A stretch of 64,000 nucleotides of DNA from Trichomonas vaginalis G3 (Eukaryota; Parabasalia; Trichomonadida; Trichomonadidae). Below, piece by piece: positions 10,574-21,051 of the stretch (its first letter is position 1; each line of letters begins with the position of its first letter). Under the pieces are notes generated by a model. The model was not told the origin of the DNA. It worked only from the letters and a program-made list of their open reading frames with translations, and did not search any database. The position numbers and the translations under genes were made by a program. The stretch spans positions 14,092,522-14,156,521 of the forward strand of contig NC_067204.1 in assembly GCF_026262505.1 (NCBI RefSeq). Reading direction: 5' to 3'.

Positions 10574-10587
10574 TCATTTCATTTTTT
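10574..10587 (+). promoter_or_regulatory. Inr-like initiator of the MULE transposase
   Basis: TCATTTCATTTTTT ends one base before the adenine preceding the transposase ATG (10589). It fits the Trichomonas initiator consensus TCA-Y-T-W-Y at the usual short distance from the start codon. The same sequence precedes the start in copy 2 (ATG at 38295). The element thus appears to use a host-type core promoter. Confidence 0.65.
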
Positions 10588-10588
10588 A

Positions 10589-12838
10589 ATGGGAAAATCA
10601 TCTATATTTAATCAAAAAAGAGCAAACTTTACAGACGAAAATAAAATATTTATCAGGGAACAATCTGATAAATACCAAAAATCAACATCGAGAGATGAAA
10701 AAACGAATATAATCAAACAAGTTCTTCAATATTTTAATATTAAATACGCCGAAAATGAATCTAAAGCTGTCAGAAGATATTTTAGTTATATTGCAGTTAA
10801 AAATATTCCCGCAGTTACTGGAAAATATCCTGATACAATTGTTCGCAAAGATATGCTTTATTCGCATGATCATACAAATATTATTAATTCAAATAATATT
10901 GAACGTTACTACCGTTGCATCGATCATTCTTGTCAAGCACGTTATTTAGTTAAAATTGAGAACAGTTCAGTTTCCGAAGATTTACAAAAGGAACATATAC
11001 CCGAATGCAGACAATTTAAAAAGTTACAAAAAAAAAAATGATCTTCATAAATCAATGACTCTGACAGAAATATACAATAAGGCAATGGCAAAATTTTCTG
11101 AAGACAACGGCACTTTTCAGCAGATTAAAAAATTTATGACAGAACTTGCTGTTGGTACTGATGAAAACCCATTAATTAAAGATTCATTGGTCAGGGAAGT
11201 TTATAATAAGTCCAGAAAATTTTCTGTTGGAGAAAAAATTACAGACGATGAAATTGCTAATTTTTGTTTAATAAATGGCGAGCAGTTTTTCATTGGCCAT
11301 GATTTTCAAGCAAATTGTGAGACGATGTTTTTTGGTTTTGAGAAGGCAATTCAATTTGCAAAAGAAGCCACAGATTTATTTTGCGATGGAACTTTTAAAA
11401 TTACACCAAAACATTTTCAAAAAGGACAGATGCTAACAATTATGATTTGTGAACCTTCAACAAATCAATATCTACCACTTTTATTTATATTCATGAAAAA
11501 CCGCACATTTGAATCTTATAAGAAGGCATTTGAATATATTTTTACTGTCAAGGGTATTCAATTTTCAAAGCTAATTCAAATTCATTGTGATTTTGAAAAG
11601 GGAATGATAGAGGCACTTCAACAAATTTTCCCTAAAGTCCGTATAATTGGATGCCTATTTCATTTCAAACAAGCTTTACACAGGAAACTTGTAGCACTTT
11701 ATACAAAAAATTTCAATACTTTACAAAATTCTTTATTTAAGCTATATTCTATTACTCCATTCATGTCTCATGAAGAATTTGTACTTACAATGCATATAAT
11801 TAATCAAAATAAAGTTGATTCGATCAAAGATTATATTGATTATTTCAACAAAGTTTGGTTGCCGCACTACAATTTAATATCTCAATATAATAATGCAACT
11901 GCAATATTCACTAATGATTGCCTCGAGAGTATGCATTCAGAATTTTCTTCGTTAAAACATCCAAACATTTATGAAGCTATTAAGAAGATATCTCAAATCC
12001 AATTAGATAAATATAACGCCATCAAAAATAACCAGAAGATCGAGCGCCATATAAAAACCGTTATCACTGATAGCTACAAAAATTATATTCTTGACTGCTT
12101 TCAAAAAGAACTTGAGAAAACAATTTTTTCTATCAAACAATACAACGTAAGTGATCTTTCTTTGGCTCAGAACGAGATTCTCCATATGGTTCCATAGAAT
12201 CGAGTTCATTGTTCGAAAATATTCCAGTTCATGATGCAGATATACTCAAATCGATCGATCTAACAGATAAAGATACAATGATCACTAAGTTTATTAATGA
12301 AAAAAGAGAAAAAATTATGGCATTATTTAATGAAACATTAAATCATCCAGATTTTAATTCATCCACTCCAATTCAAACTAATTTTGAGCAAGCCGATACA
12401 AATCAAGGTTCAGATGCTCCAATTCGCTCCGAAAATTCAAATATTGCAGACTCTACAGATTTAGAACCAGAAAATCAAAACCATCCTTCTACAAATCAAA
12501 TGTCTAGTAATCTAGAACATAAGCTGGACCTTCTTGATCATATTGAAAAACAATTATCGAAAATGCGCTCGTTATTGGGAATTCTTCCTACTACAAATGC
12601 TATTGTTGGGCCGTCAAAACAAGTTTCAGTTAATAGCAAGCAAAATTCTGAAAAAAATAAGAAAAAATCTTCCATAACAACAAAATCAAACAATAAAAAA
12701 CAAAATTCATCCGACAATCCTCCTAAACGTAAAGCTCCTATTTCGGAAAGGATTCTCAGCGATAATAACTTATATTTTCAAGTTCATCGAAAGAGATCGA
12801 AAAGCAAACGTTCCACATCTACAGAGAAAAAGTATTGA
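10589..12838 (+). pseudogene. MULE transposase, copy 1 (two frame lesions)
   Basis: About 750 residues in consensus. The N-terminus carries a FLYWCH/WRKY-GCM-like zinc site: C110, C115, H136, C140. The catalytic core is of MULE type: first aspartate in LFCDGTFK (codon 11385), second in IHCDFEKG (11589), the GCLFHFKQALHR motif, and the glutamate in NDCLESMH (11925). The C-terminal 200 residues are low-complexity, then strongly basic (KRKAPISER, RKRSKSKRS), suiting nuclear entry or DNA contact. Compared with copy 2, two bases are missing in the poly-A run at 11028-11039 and one T near 12178, so the protein is split into three frames (10589-11041, 10956-12197, 12209-12838). The catalytic part is intact but the whole is not. 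Confidence 0.9.
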
Positions 12839-13419
12839 TATATGAAGTCTAATTCCTTTTATAACTACTATATTTTTATTCTTATGACTAAAAAATAATA
12901 TATTATTTAACAATTTTCATTTTTTTCTTTTAACAATTTCGTTTTATTTCCATTTATTGTTAAATGATTTTTAGCATACACCTTTCTTTGTTCATCTTCT
13001 AAATACAATTTATTTTTTCTTAGATATAATTCTATTCATTCAATTCGATCGTCATTTTTCAGTACACGATCGTAATTTTCAATTATTGATCGCGATTTTA
13101 CTTCAGAATTTGTTCGCAATATTGCTTATCAAAATTATATCTCTATTCTCTCATTTCTGTTTAGTCAATATCATTACACTCCTATTGTCTAATAACATGC
13201 TATTAATTTTCTTAAAATTAAAAAAAAATATCAACTTTTAAAAACAGAAACTTAACATCCTTAGGTCAATGGATTTTGATGTGAGATACATTTAATCTGT
13301 TTTTCTTTTTTTGTTTTAAATAATTGAATATTTATAGTTGTTATGGGTCTTACATCATGTAAAACGAATTTTCTTAAAGTAAATTTACTTTTTCTTCAAT
13401 CTTTCTTACATATTTATTA

Positions 13420-14690
13420 CCCAGATTTGCTTTACTTTTACCACTCCCCATGTAATTTCTGGGGAAAACGATAATTCATTTTTTTTATGGATGAATAGAT
13501 CGTTTTCCTAGAAAGGACCTCATATCTCTGGCTAAAAAGAGTGTCAGATCCTAAATAGATTATTGATCTAGTGTACAAATCCAATAAAAAGCCTATTTTT
13601 TTGGCTTTTTTGGTGCTCATTTTTTCGAAGATCTACATGAATATGGGGAAACCATCGGATTTTTTTGGTTAACCCACATCTTCATGTAGTCTGGACTATC
13701 TTTCCTCGAAGGACCTCTTTACGGGTGTAAAAACTCATAAAGTTCTCAAAAGATTCATTCTCGATCTCCATGCTGAAAGAATTTACAATAAAAAAGAGAT
13801 CTACGCATCAAACTACAGCCATAAATGAACTGAACCCCTAAAGCTCAGCTCTTAGTTTATCAAAAACGTCGAAATCCTTCTCATTGCAATCAAATTTTCT
13901 CAATAACTCATAAGAAAAATCGAATTTTGATTAAGCCGATGTTATAGGTATCACAAATACTACAAACTTGAGCAATATCGAAATTGCCAGCAGAAGTTTG
14001 AAATTGCATTGCTCATATTTGTTTTGTAAACTAAAAATCTGCTTATATTATTCATTAATTTTTTATATATTATTCATATACTTTAATAAAAACAATACTA
14101 TTTCACCTTAAAAATGAATTTCATAAGTCAATATTATTTTTTTGAAAATGTATCAATTTTCGATTAAAACAACATGAGAATAAAATTTACGCAAAATTAT
14201 TTTAAAAAATGGTTTTAAAAATTTACAATTGATTAAGAATAAGATTGGAAGAAGTTTTGAAGTTTAATTTTAAGAAAAAAAATTCGGATATTATTCATGG
14301 ATCTAAGTAATCTGATATTTGAGTATCAGCACTATGCATAAAACATATATTTATAGTTTTTTTGGATTTTTATGATTTTAAATATATTCAAATTTGGCAA
14401 TCCAATAGATTTTTAAAAAATAGGTAAATAAAAATAGATTACATATGCAGCAGATTTAGAACATGAAACAAATCTTATAGTGACCCAAAAAAAAATTCAT
14501 GATCCAAAAAAGAAAAAATTCCGCTAAATTGGAATCAAACCTTGGCATAATGAATCAAAATGTCCGATGTTTCAACTATACTACACCGGCAGTTCGAAAA
14601 ATGCCCTTGGTGGTTCTATTTAATAGCTACTCCCAACGATAGGCGGTGTCCCCAGCTTTCGAGAGGTGGTAAAAGTAAAGCAAATCTGGG
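13420..14690. mobile_element. Mariner-like non-autonomous element, copy A
   Basis: A 1271-bp insertion flanked by TA (13418-13419 and 14691-14692), as for Tc1/mariner elements. The ends form a 25-bp perfect inverted repeat beginning CCCAGATTTGCTTTAC. The empty site is directly visible in MULE copy 2, where the same sequence is uninterrupted near 42318. There is no transposase; the longest frame is 60 codons and is not conserved in copy B (26394-27664), which has exactly the same length in the opposite orientation. It is therefore a MITE-type derivative. It carries a tRNA-like segment near one end. Confidence 0.88.
14521..14590 (-). other. tRNA-like Pol III promoter segment in the mariner-like element
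   Basis: The minus strand begins GCCGGTGTAGTATAGTTG, matching a tRNA 5' half with A box, and contains GGTTTGATTCC, one mismatch from the B box GGTTCGANTCC. A T-run follows within 15 bases. The acceptor ends do not pair well and U33 of a normal anticodon loop is missing, so it is not a working tRNA. It is present in both copies of the element. Confidence 0.5.
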
Positions 14691-14844
14691 TAAAAAAAAT
14701 TATCAAAAAAAAGATGTTTTAGAATGAAAAAAATAGAAAAATCTTCATTTATAGTTTTTCTTGAATGTATACGTTTTGATTTTTTTCTTTTTTAAAAAAT
14801 TCAATTTCTAGAAAAATCGAGAAAAAATCATTTTCTTCTATTTT

Positions 14845-14970
14845 TTAGGACGCCATACCCATTGAAATCTCCTCTCAGGACGCCATAAACTATTCAATTA
14901 TGGTGTAAACTTCTCAAAAATTGAATAGTTTACATCAGGACGCCTTAGGACGCAAAACCTTTACGCGCCC
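14845..14970. repeat. MULE right terminal repeat with GGCGTCC sites
   Basis: Read inward on the minus strand, two adjacent GGCGTCC-type sites lie next to the terminus (the outer one altered to TGCGTCC in this copy), followed by ATGGCGTCCTGAG and ATGGCGTCCTAA. A palindrome around GAATAGTTTA lies between the sites. Copy 2 has the intact outer site (42470-42598). Confidence 0.8.
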
Positions 14971-14979
14971 ATGATGAAA

Positions 14980-15518
14980 TATTTGAACAAAACAGTGGAT
15001 GATCCCTTTAAATCAGCCACATTCCTTACATGTAGAATCATCCCATTGTTAAAACATGTTTATTTCAAACATAATTATTTTTTCATGAAATGGTCAATGA
15101 ATCATAAGTTTAGAGAGGGATAGTTGTCGATGTTATTGATAATATACCTCAAAATAGAGTATTAAAGATGATTCAAGATTATGCGGAAGGAGATCAAGAA
15201 AAGAACCCTCAATACATTAAAAAGTGACACGCTTGGATGAGATCATTTTTCATTGTTTAATTGCTATTAAATAAACAGAATATCAGATTGCCATCTTGAA
15301 AAATAGGGTGATTTCTCTTTTTAAAATGGAGAACGATAAAAAGAAAAAAAATTGATTTCACCTCAATAAATTCGGAAAGATAATGATCACAAGTGCGATA
15401 TATTTTAATAATTTGAGGACATTTTCTCAAGAGCCGATGGACCAAGATTTTTGTTTGAGAACGACGATAGCATCGTTTTTCGGAACGGTTCTAATTGTGA
15501 GAGAATTTTAGAAGCATA
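14980..15518. other. Intergenic with possible gene remnant
   Basis: No intact gene. Two open stretches in different frames (14980-15120, containing KTVDDPFKSATFL; and about 15124-15228, ending NPQYIKK then TGA) look coding-like and may be the 3' remains of a gene interrupted by MULE copy 1. Confidence 0.3.
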
Positions 15519-16439
15519 ATGTTCCAACCTAGAATACTCGTCCACCTTGGTGCTTCTGATGTTCCAGAGCAGTTCAGGGAAGAGTCATTAGTTTGGGTTA
15601 GAAAGGCTGTTGAGCGTGGTGCCGAAGTTGCTAGAACAGGAGCACCAGCAGAAGATATTGTTGCTGCTACAGTTTGCGTTCTTGAAGATTGCCCAGTTTC
15701 AGATGCTGGCTTTGGTGCAGTTTTCAATGCTCAGGGTAGCCACCAAATGGATGCTGGTATTATGACCGGTGATAAAAGATATGGTGCAATTTTATCATTA
15801 CATGGCGTCCAAAATCCAATCAACGTCGCTCGTAAGATGGTTGATGATCCACGTTACTCAATTCTCTCGGGCGCAGGTGCTATGAAATTTGTTGAAGAAT
15901 TAGGCATTCCAATATTACCAGACGAAAAGTTCGAAACAGCATACAACCGTTATATCCAGGATCAATTTTCTGGCCACGGTGATCCGTTAGATCTCTTCGT
16001 TCAGCCACCACCAGACCACGGAACTGTTGGCTGCGTTGCTAGAGATATTCATGGACATATTGCTGCAGGCACTTCTACAGGCGGAACACCATTTGCTCCA
16101 ACTGGTCGTGTCGGAGACTCCCCATTCCCTGGCTGCGGCGTTTATGCAAACGATGAAGAGGGCTGCTGCTCTTGCACAGGCTACGGTGAGGCAATTCTCG
16201 TCGAATTACTTGGTGCTAAGACTGCTGAGCGCTTGCCAAAGATGAATCCTATGCAAGCCGCTAAGGAGGCAATTAACGCTTTCGCTAAGTCTCCAAGACA
16301 TGTCGGTGGCGTTATTTGCATCAAGAAAGAAACAGGCGAATATGGCCTCTATCATAATACTGAACATATGCCGTTTGCTATGCTTATGGACGACGGTTCC
16401 ATTGTATCTGGCCTCTCTGTCAGTGAGCTTAAACAGTAA
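15519..16439 (+). CDS. Isoaspartyl peptidase/L-asparaginase (Ntn-hydrolase, plant type)
   Basis: A 306-residue threonine-nucleophile Ntn-hydrolase. The family is made as a proenzyme that cleaves itself in front of the catalytic threonine and then hydrolyses asparagine or isoaspartyl peptides. The signature HGTVGCVARD places the nucleophile at T169, followed by AAGTSTGGTPFAPTGRVGDSPFPGCG, where the TSTGG turn binds substrate. N-terminal motifs VSDAGFGAVFN and MDAGIM match the alpha chain. The ATG at 15519 starts directly at the first strand (RILVHLGA), so there is no secretion signal. The stop sits in TAAA. Glycosylasparaginase is the alternative within the same fold, but the TSTGG/GRVGDSP pattern favours the asparaginase type. 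Confidence 0.9.
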   Translation: MFQPRILVHLGASDVPEQFREESLVWVRKAVERGAEVARTGAPAEDIVAATVCVLEDCPVSDAGFGAVFNAQGSHQMDAGIMTGDKRYGAILSLHGVQNPINVARKMVDDPRYSILSGAGAMKFVEELGIPILPDEKFETAYNRYIQDQFSGHGDPLDLFVQPPPDHGTVGCVARDIHGHIAAGTSTGGTPFAPTGRVGDSPFPGCGVYANDEEGCCSCTGYGEAILVELLGAKTAERLPKMNPMQAAKEAINAFAKSPRHVGGVICIKKETGEYGLYHNTEHMPFAMLMDDGSIVSGLSVSELKQ

Positions 16440-16955
16440 AATTTAGTCTAGTATCTTCTCCAAAAAAATTATTAATTAATTACGGATCATGAAATCCTAT
16501 TATTTCATGGGATTCAAAATATCAGGCCAGGGAGATTTAAATCTACTTAGCGAATAAACCTTTCTACGACGGAATATCTTGTTCCGTATTTATTATTCTT
16601 TGTAATGCATTTTGATTGAATTTTCAGTAAACACCCCACTTATGACTTGCTATTCTAGTTTTATGAAAGCGTATATTATTATGGTATATATTTTTGATTC
16701 TTCATTGTTTAAAATATAAACCCTTAGTGAAAATAAACAAAGCATATTACATGCATGCTTTCGTTTGCTATATTCTGTTCAAGGTTATTACCTAACTAAT
16801 GATAATTCAATGTTCAATTTGGCTGTGAATTGCAGAAGAATTCCAGCAAAGCCTCTGTTGACATCACCTATATTATCACAGTGATATTGCAGCTATGTTT
16901 TATGAAGGAAAGTTCAAAAAATCTCGCGAGATTTTGCATAAAAATTTTTCAAAAG
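16440..16955. other. Intergenic region
   Basis: AT-rich DNA without a recognisable gene. The last 126 bases are open in frame with the kelch gene but lack a convincing start (see next entry). Confidence 0.4.
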
Positions 16956-18116
16956 ATGGAAGACGACAGCGAGTCTATCAAGACATCTTCTGAGAAATAT
17001 ATGACAAACAAATGGGAAGAAATCAAGCCATCATACGGTATTGATCCATATGAAAGATCTAATCATACATGCGTCGCAATCAAAGATAATTCTTCAGGTC
17101 GCACAACACTTTATGTTTATGGCGGCCATGATTCAAATAACAACTCACTTAATGATCTTCTTACTTTTAATGAAATGCTTGGTTGGTCATATGCTTCAGC
17201 AAATAAAATTACAACAACAATTAATCGCAAAGTTATTATCGAACAAGGTTTTAATTATCATCCACCATCTCCTCTGGAACTTACTCCTATTCCTCTTGCA
17301 CGATCTTTCCATACTGCTGTCGTTTATGATTCTTTTATGATTGTTGCAGGCGGAAATGCAACAGAGCTTGACGGAAGAATATATTTCTTAGATACAAGCC
17401 CAGATGCTCACCTTACATGGTGTGTTTTCACTGCTAAAGATGCTCCCGATGCAGTAAAAACAGCGAGATTCCAACATACTGCCGTAATTTGGAAGAATTA
17501 CATGGTAATCTTTGGCGGAACAGATGGCGAGTCTCCACTCAATGCCGATGTTCTCTTCTTAGATCTTAAGAAGTTTAAATGGACTGTAAAAAGCGACATC
17601 AAAGATTTACCAAAGACATATGGCCACGCAGCGTTCGTTTCCAACGATTTGATGTATATCGTTGGTGGATTTAAGGAAAACTCTTCTCAGTCATTTATCG
17701 TGTACAGTCTTACTGATAACACTGTAATTAAATCTGGAAGATACGTTCCACCGCCTTCTCTCAAGGTAGACAGAAGATTGCTCACTGCAACACTCATAAA
17801 TAACAAACTTTACTTGATTGGTGGCTACGGAGTTACAGATAACACAATTGAGACAGGATGCGTAAATGAGGTTAATATAGTTGATATGAATACGTGGAAG
17901 AGCGTTAGTATTGTTCCTTCCATGATGAATGGAGCAGGCCCAGGCCCTCTTTGCGGTCATACAGCCGTAGAAGTTAATAATCAAATTATTATTTTTGGTG
18001 GATGCGATAGATTACCTCTACTTGATGGAAGATGGGTTTTCTATGGATTTAATAGTGAACTCTGGAAATTCACAACTCCAAGTGAAGATTTCTTTTTACA
18101 GAAAGCAGCAAAATAA
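16956..18116 (+). CDS. Kelch-repeat protein
   Basis: A beta-propeller protein of 386 residues if started at the ATG at 16956 (MEDDSESIKT). An in-frame ATG further upstream (MKESSKNLARF, near 16902) is possible, and the frame is open to about 16830 without a better start. At least five kelch blades are seen, each with the double-glycine strand end: LYVYGGHD, MIVAGGNA, MVIFGGTD, MYIVGGFK, LYLIGGYG and IIIFGGCD, usually preceded by an HTAV-type strand. No BTB or F-box is present, so the propeller stands alone and likely mediates protein contacts. The stop sits in TAAA. Confidence 0.85.
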   Translation: MEDDSESIKTSSEKYMTNKWEEIKPSYGIDPYERSNHTCVAIKDNSSGRTTLYVYGGHDSNNNSLNDLLTFNEMLGWSYASANKITTTINRKVIIEQGFNYHPPSPLELTPIPLARSFHTAVVYDSFMIVAGGNATELDGRIYFLDTSPDAHLTWCVFTAKDAPDAVKTARFQHTAVIWKNYMVIFGGTDGESPLNADVLFLDLKKFKWTVKSDIKDLPKTYGHAAFVSNDLMYIVGGFKENSSQSFIVYSLTDNTVIKSGRYVPPPSLKVDRRLLTATLINNKLYLIGGYGVTDNTIETGCVNEVNIVDMNTWKSVSIVPSMMNGAGPGPLCGHTAVEVNNQIIIFGGCDRLPLLDGRWVFYGFNSELWKFTTPSEDFFLQKAAK

Positions 18117-18406
18117 AATTTTGTTGGTACTATCTAATTTACATCTTATCTTTTTGATATCTTTTTAATATAGTCGATTCTGATCAAAAGATGCTACTGA
18201 TATTTTTCAACAATTTTTTTTTAATCCCCAAGTACTTTTCTAATAATTCTAATTTATCATCCAGGAACAGGTACTTCAATCTTTCTATCTAGAATATCTT
18301 GAAGTATTAAAATGAAATTAATTTCGAAAATAATTTCTTGTCAACATTTTTTTTGGAAAAACTTAACAGTTTTATTCATACAAAATAAGGTATTATTACA
18401 TTCCGA

Positions 18407-19054
18407 TTATGGTTGTGAGCTAGGTAAAGGTTTAACGATTCTTGCATTTCTACTGAATTGTTCTTCTATTTTTGGAATACTAGGAAGTGGCTGTAGAGTT
18501 GGGACAGCTTGTGGAGGTGGAGGAATTTCTTTTGGAGGTTGTGTTTCTGCTTCTTCGTCATTTGATTCTGCTTCATCTTCTTCTGGTACTTCTTCCAAAA
18601 CAACATAATCCAGGAAAGGCTCTATTGTTTCCCAATTTTCATCGAACCAACGTATAAGAACATTTTTACGACGTTTTGCATCTCGATCTAAACGTAAATT
18701 TGCTCTTTCAGCAATTGCAGCTGCAATACCTACCAATTCACCATGTTTGATGAGACCACCGAACCGCCGTGAAATTTCTTTAACAACATAGTTATCTTTT
18801 GGATTAAAACCGAATAATCTTTTTGCGATTCGAGATCTCTCATCCATTGTTTCCCTGGAAGGTAGAGCAGATAATTCAGGTATATCCATTTGACCTTTTG
18901 GAAAAAGTTGGTTTGGAACATAAATTGACATTAATTTTTGAGTAACTGTTTGAACAAAAGGTAATACTTCAAGTGCTTTGGCCTCATCACGACCAATGGC
19001 ACGTAATAGACCTGATGAAGCATCACGCAGACGCGCGAGATTGCGCTCTTTCAT
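18407..19054 (-). CDS. Unrecognised 215-residue protein
   Basis: The start is set at the ATG at 19054 (MKERNLARLRDA) because a perfect Inr, TCATTAT, abuts it at 19055-19061. The open frame further upstream has no ATG. Residues 1-165 look like a folded helical domain with a conserved-looking core (ISRRFGGLIKHGELVGIAAAIAERANL). Residues 165-215 are acidic, then proline-rich (PPKEIPPPPQ). No family was recognised. Codon use and the Inr say it is a real gene. It converges on the kelch gene, with which it shares a 290-bp 3' spacer (18117-18406) holding nothing obvious. Confidence 0.7.
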   Translation of the reverse strand: MKERNLARLRDASSGLLRAIGRDEAKALEVLPFVQTVTQKLMSIYVPNQLFPKGQMDIPELSALPSRETMDERSRIAKRLFGFNPKDNYVVKEISRRFGGLIKHGELVGIAAAIAERANLRLDRDAKRRKNVLIRWFDENWETIEPFLDYVVLEEVPEEDEAESNDEEAETQPPKEIPPPPQAVPTLQPLPSIPKIEEQFSRNARIVKPLPSSQP

Positions 19055-19061
19055 ATAATGA
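19055..19061 (-). promoter_or_regulatory. Inr initiator TCATTAT
   Basis: Read on the minus strand the sequence is TCATTATATG, a perfect fit to the Trichomonas TCA-Y-T-W-Y initiator running directly into the ATG. The predicted 5' UTR is only a few bases. Confidence 0.65.
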
Positions 19062-19286
19062 TTTGTCACTTTAAATCTTGACAAAAATTCAGATTTACCG
19101 TCAGAATTGCCGGCAAAATGTCAAAAATGAATCTTTACAGCTTGACACTTTTTAAAATTTGAGAGATCTTCAACCAATTTGAGCAAATTTGAGATAAAAA
19201 TAATATACATCTAATAATCTCTACCCAACCAATTCATTTTGAATTTTGAAGAAACCTGTGAATTTTTGCAAAGGAAAAATAAATCA

Positions 19287-20435
19287 ATGTCGAACGATCT
19301 ACTTTCTCCCTCACAGAATATTCTTCATAGGGCGGAGTTTAAGCAGTCGACACTTGGTATTCATATATCAAAGAATGGAATAACGTTCTGCTTACATCCT
19401 GCTCACCAAGATGTATCATACGTATATTTTGACTCTAAACACGGAAAATATTCAAAGCAACAAATTCTTCGTGAAATGGATGACTGGAATCTCATGCTCC
19501 AAACATATCTTCCGCATATTAACATTCTCGCGACAACAATCTCTTTCCCAGGTCCGATAGAAGGCGATTCAGTTGAGATACCAAACTGGTGGTCAACTGG
19601 CGACAACAAGTTTTGCAAGGCTGAATTTTCAGAATTTTCATTTTCAAAATGCCAATTCGAATTTATTAATGAAATTCAGGCTCCTGGCCACGGTCTTATT
19701 TCAACAGATGAATTCTTCGGCTTAGAAGATGACTTTATTCCTCTCTGGAAGCCTCCAGCCCTCGAAACAATGCCAACATTGTATCCATTATACTTCTCAA
19801 GCGATGCAGCTGCTGTCCTCCAGGTTGCTTACGGCCTTGGCGCAGCATTCATCGTACCAATAGACTCATCAGACTCTTACCGTGTAATCGCCTCAGAATG
19901 GGGCCACTCTTTAGTCCAGCTTTGCGGCCCAGATGAGCCAAACTACGACGAGGAACTTGAGCTTATCAAGTTCATCGGCTCAAAAGTCGGCCATGCCGTT
20001 GAGTGGGAAGATATCTGCTCATCCCGTGGTTTAATTAACTGCTACGAGTTTGCACAGCACGGAATTTCCGATGGACAAGATGTTTTGGCTCTTATCGAAA
20101 AGGATCCGAACGAGCCAATTGCTCAGAAAGCTCTTTCCATCCATTTCCGCTTCTTAATGAGATTTGCAAGAATGTGCGCAATTTCATTCACATGCAAATC
20201 ATTATTCATCACCTATGGCGTCTTCCCAGGTGGTGTAAAGGCCCTCCAGAAGCATATTCCTCTCTGCAGAGATGAGTTTATGCACTTCACAAAGAGCGAG
20301 TGGGTTTCATCAGTTTCTGTCTTCGTCCAGACAAGTGATAAGAACATTTCTGCACTCGGTGTTATGTACCATGCATTCCTTCGTCTTGCAAGAAGCGAAA
20401 GTGACGAAGTTAACGGAGATTATGGTGAAGAATAA
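19287..20435 (+). CDS. Glucokinase-like protein with altered active-site motifs
   Basis: A 382-residue relative of the bacterial-type glucokinases (Glk family) that trichomonads use for glucose phosphorylation. The start is the ATG at 19287; the open frame extends upstream only through a TTG. Family landmarks are present in order: SFPGPIEGDSVEIPNW (residues 86-101), INEIQAPGHGL at the catalytic-loop position (N128, E129), YGLGAAFIVP at the second phosphate motif, and SEWGHSLVQ (E204-H207) in place of EGGH. The N-terminal GDIGGTN-like phosphate loop is replaced by LGIHISKNGITF, and the usual catalytic Asp of the NDF motif is Glu. It may be a diverged enzyme or a regulatory paralogue. The stop sits in TAAA. 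Confidence 0.75.
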   Translation: MSNDLLSPSQNILHRAEFKQSTLGIHISKNGITFCLHPAHQDVSYVYFDSKHGKYSKQQILREMDDWNLMLQTYLPHINILATTISFPGPIEGDSVEIPNWWSTGDNKFCKAEFSEFSFSKCQFEFINEIQAPGHGLISTDEFFGLEDDFIPLWKPPALETMPTLYPLYFSSDAAAVLQVAYGLGAAFIVPIDSSDSYRVIASEWGHSLVQLCGPDEPNYDEELELIKFIGSKVGHAVEWEDICSSRGLINCYEFAQHGISDGQDVLALIEKDPNEPIAQKALSIHFRFLMRFARMCAISFTCKSLFITYGVFPGGVKALQKHIPLCRDEFMHFTKSEWVSSVSVFVQTSDKNISALGVMYHAFLRLARSESDEVNGDYGEE

Positions 20436-21051
20436 ACAATTTTTTAATATTTTTGTCCAAAATATATTCAATATAAACATTACTTTTTCCTTCCTAACAT
20501 ATAACTTATTTTCATTTAAAATTTTATCTCATTACATAAAATGCATATTATCATAACTTGAATAGCCAAATAAAATCCATATAATAAACAATTAATATAC
20601 ATTTTACAATCAAAATAGATATATCATCAACATGAATCACAAATTGGATATGATTCTATTTAAAAATTTAGATGTTCAAAGTACTCATCCCAGAACAACT
20701 ATTTGTCCAAAGAAATATTATCAATCAATCACAAAAAATAGGAAAATTTGTTTCCCAACTACGTTTCATAATTTAATTCTCACTCAAAGATTCAGCAATC
20801 ATATTAAAATTTCATATAAGTGCATGTACATCTGAAATATAACATCATGTAATTATGTTCAGATTTGTATGCAAAATTTCTAAATCTGTTCAATGTAAAA
20901 AATGACGATAGATTCGACCTCTTGAGCTCACAAAAATATATTTTGGAAAACACAATATTATCATCGCGTATTTGATATTTATCCATTACCGTCGAACTTT
21001 CCTCTCAATTTATTGGTATCGGCGGTTTTAGGTTTTAGCCTCCTAATTTCA
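20436..21051. other. Intergenic region
   Basis: AT-rich spacer of about 0.6 kb. A 67-codon frame at 20632-20835 has no recognisable features. CTCAATTTATTG at about 21004 is an Inr-like candidate for the synthetase gene. Confidence 0.35.

Larger units (their letters stand above)
8046..14970. mobile_element. Mutator-like (MULE) DNA transposon, copy 1
   Basis: A 6925-bp element flanked by a perfect 9-bp target duplication, ATGATGAAA (8037-8045 and 14971-14979). The left end begins GGTAAAAAAGGGGGTTGGCG and the right end, read inward, begins GGGCGCGTAAAGG. Both ends then share GGCGTCCTAAGGCGTCCT. GGCGTCC is repeated four times within about 145 bp of the left end and four times at the right, likely transposase binding sites. 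Contents: a minus-strand accessory gene, a central tandem-repeat promoter region, a plus-strand transposase, a long 3' non-coding part, and a mariner-like insertion at 13420-14690 that is absent from copy 2. Nucleotide identity with copy 2 (36086-42598) is very high by eye, so both are recent. Confidence 0.93.

Noticed and set aside
14521-14590. Functional tRNA gene
   Set aside because: Acceptor stem does not pair, U33 is absent, and the segment is part of a transposon in both copies.
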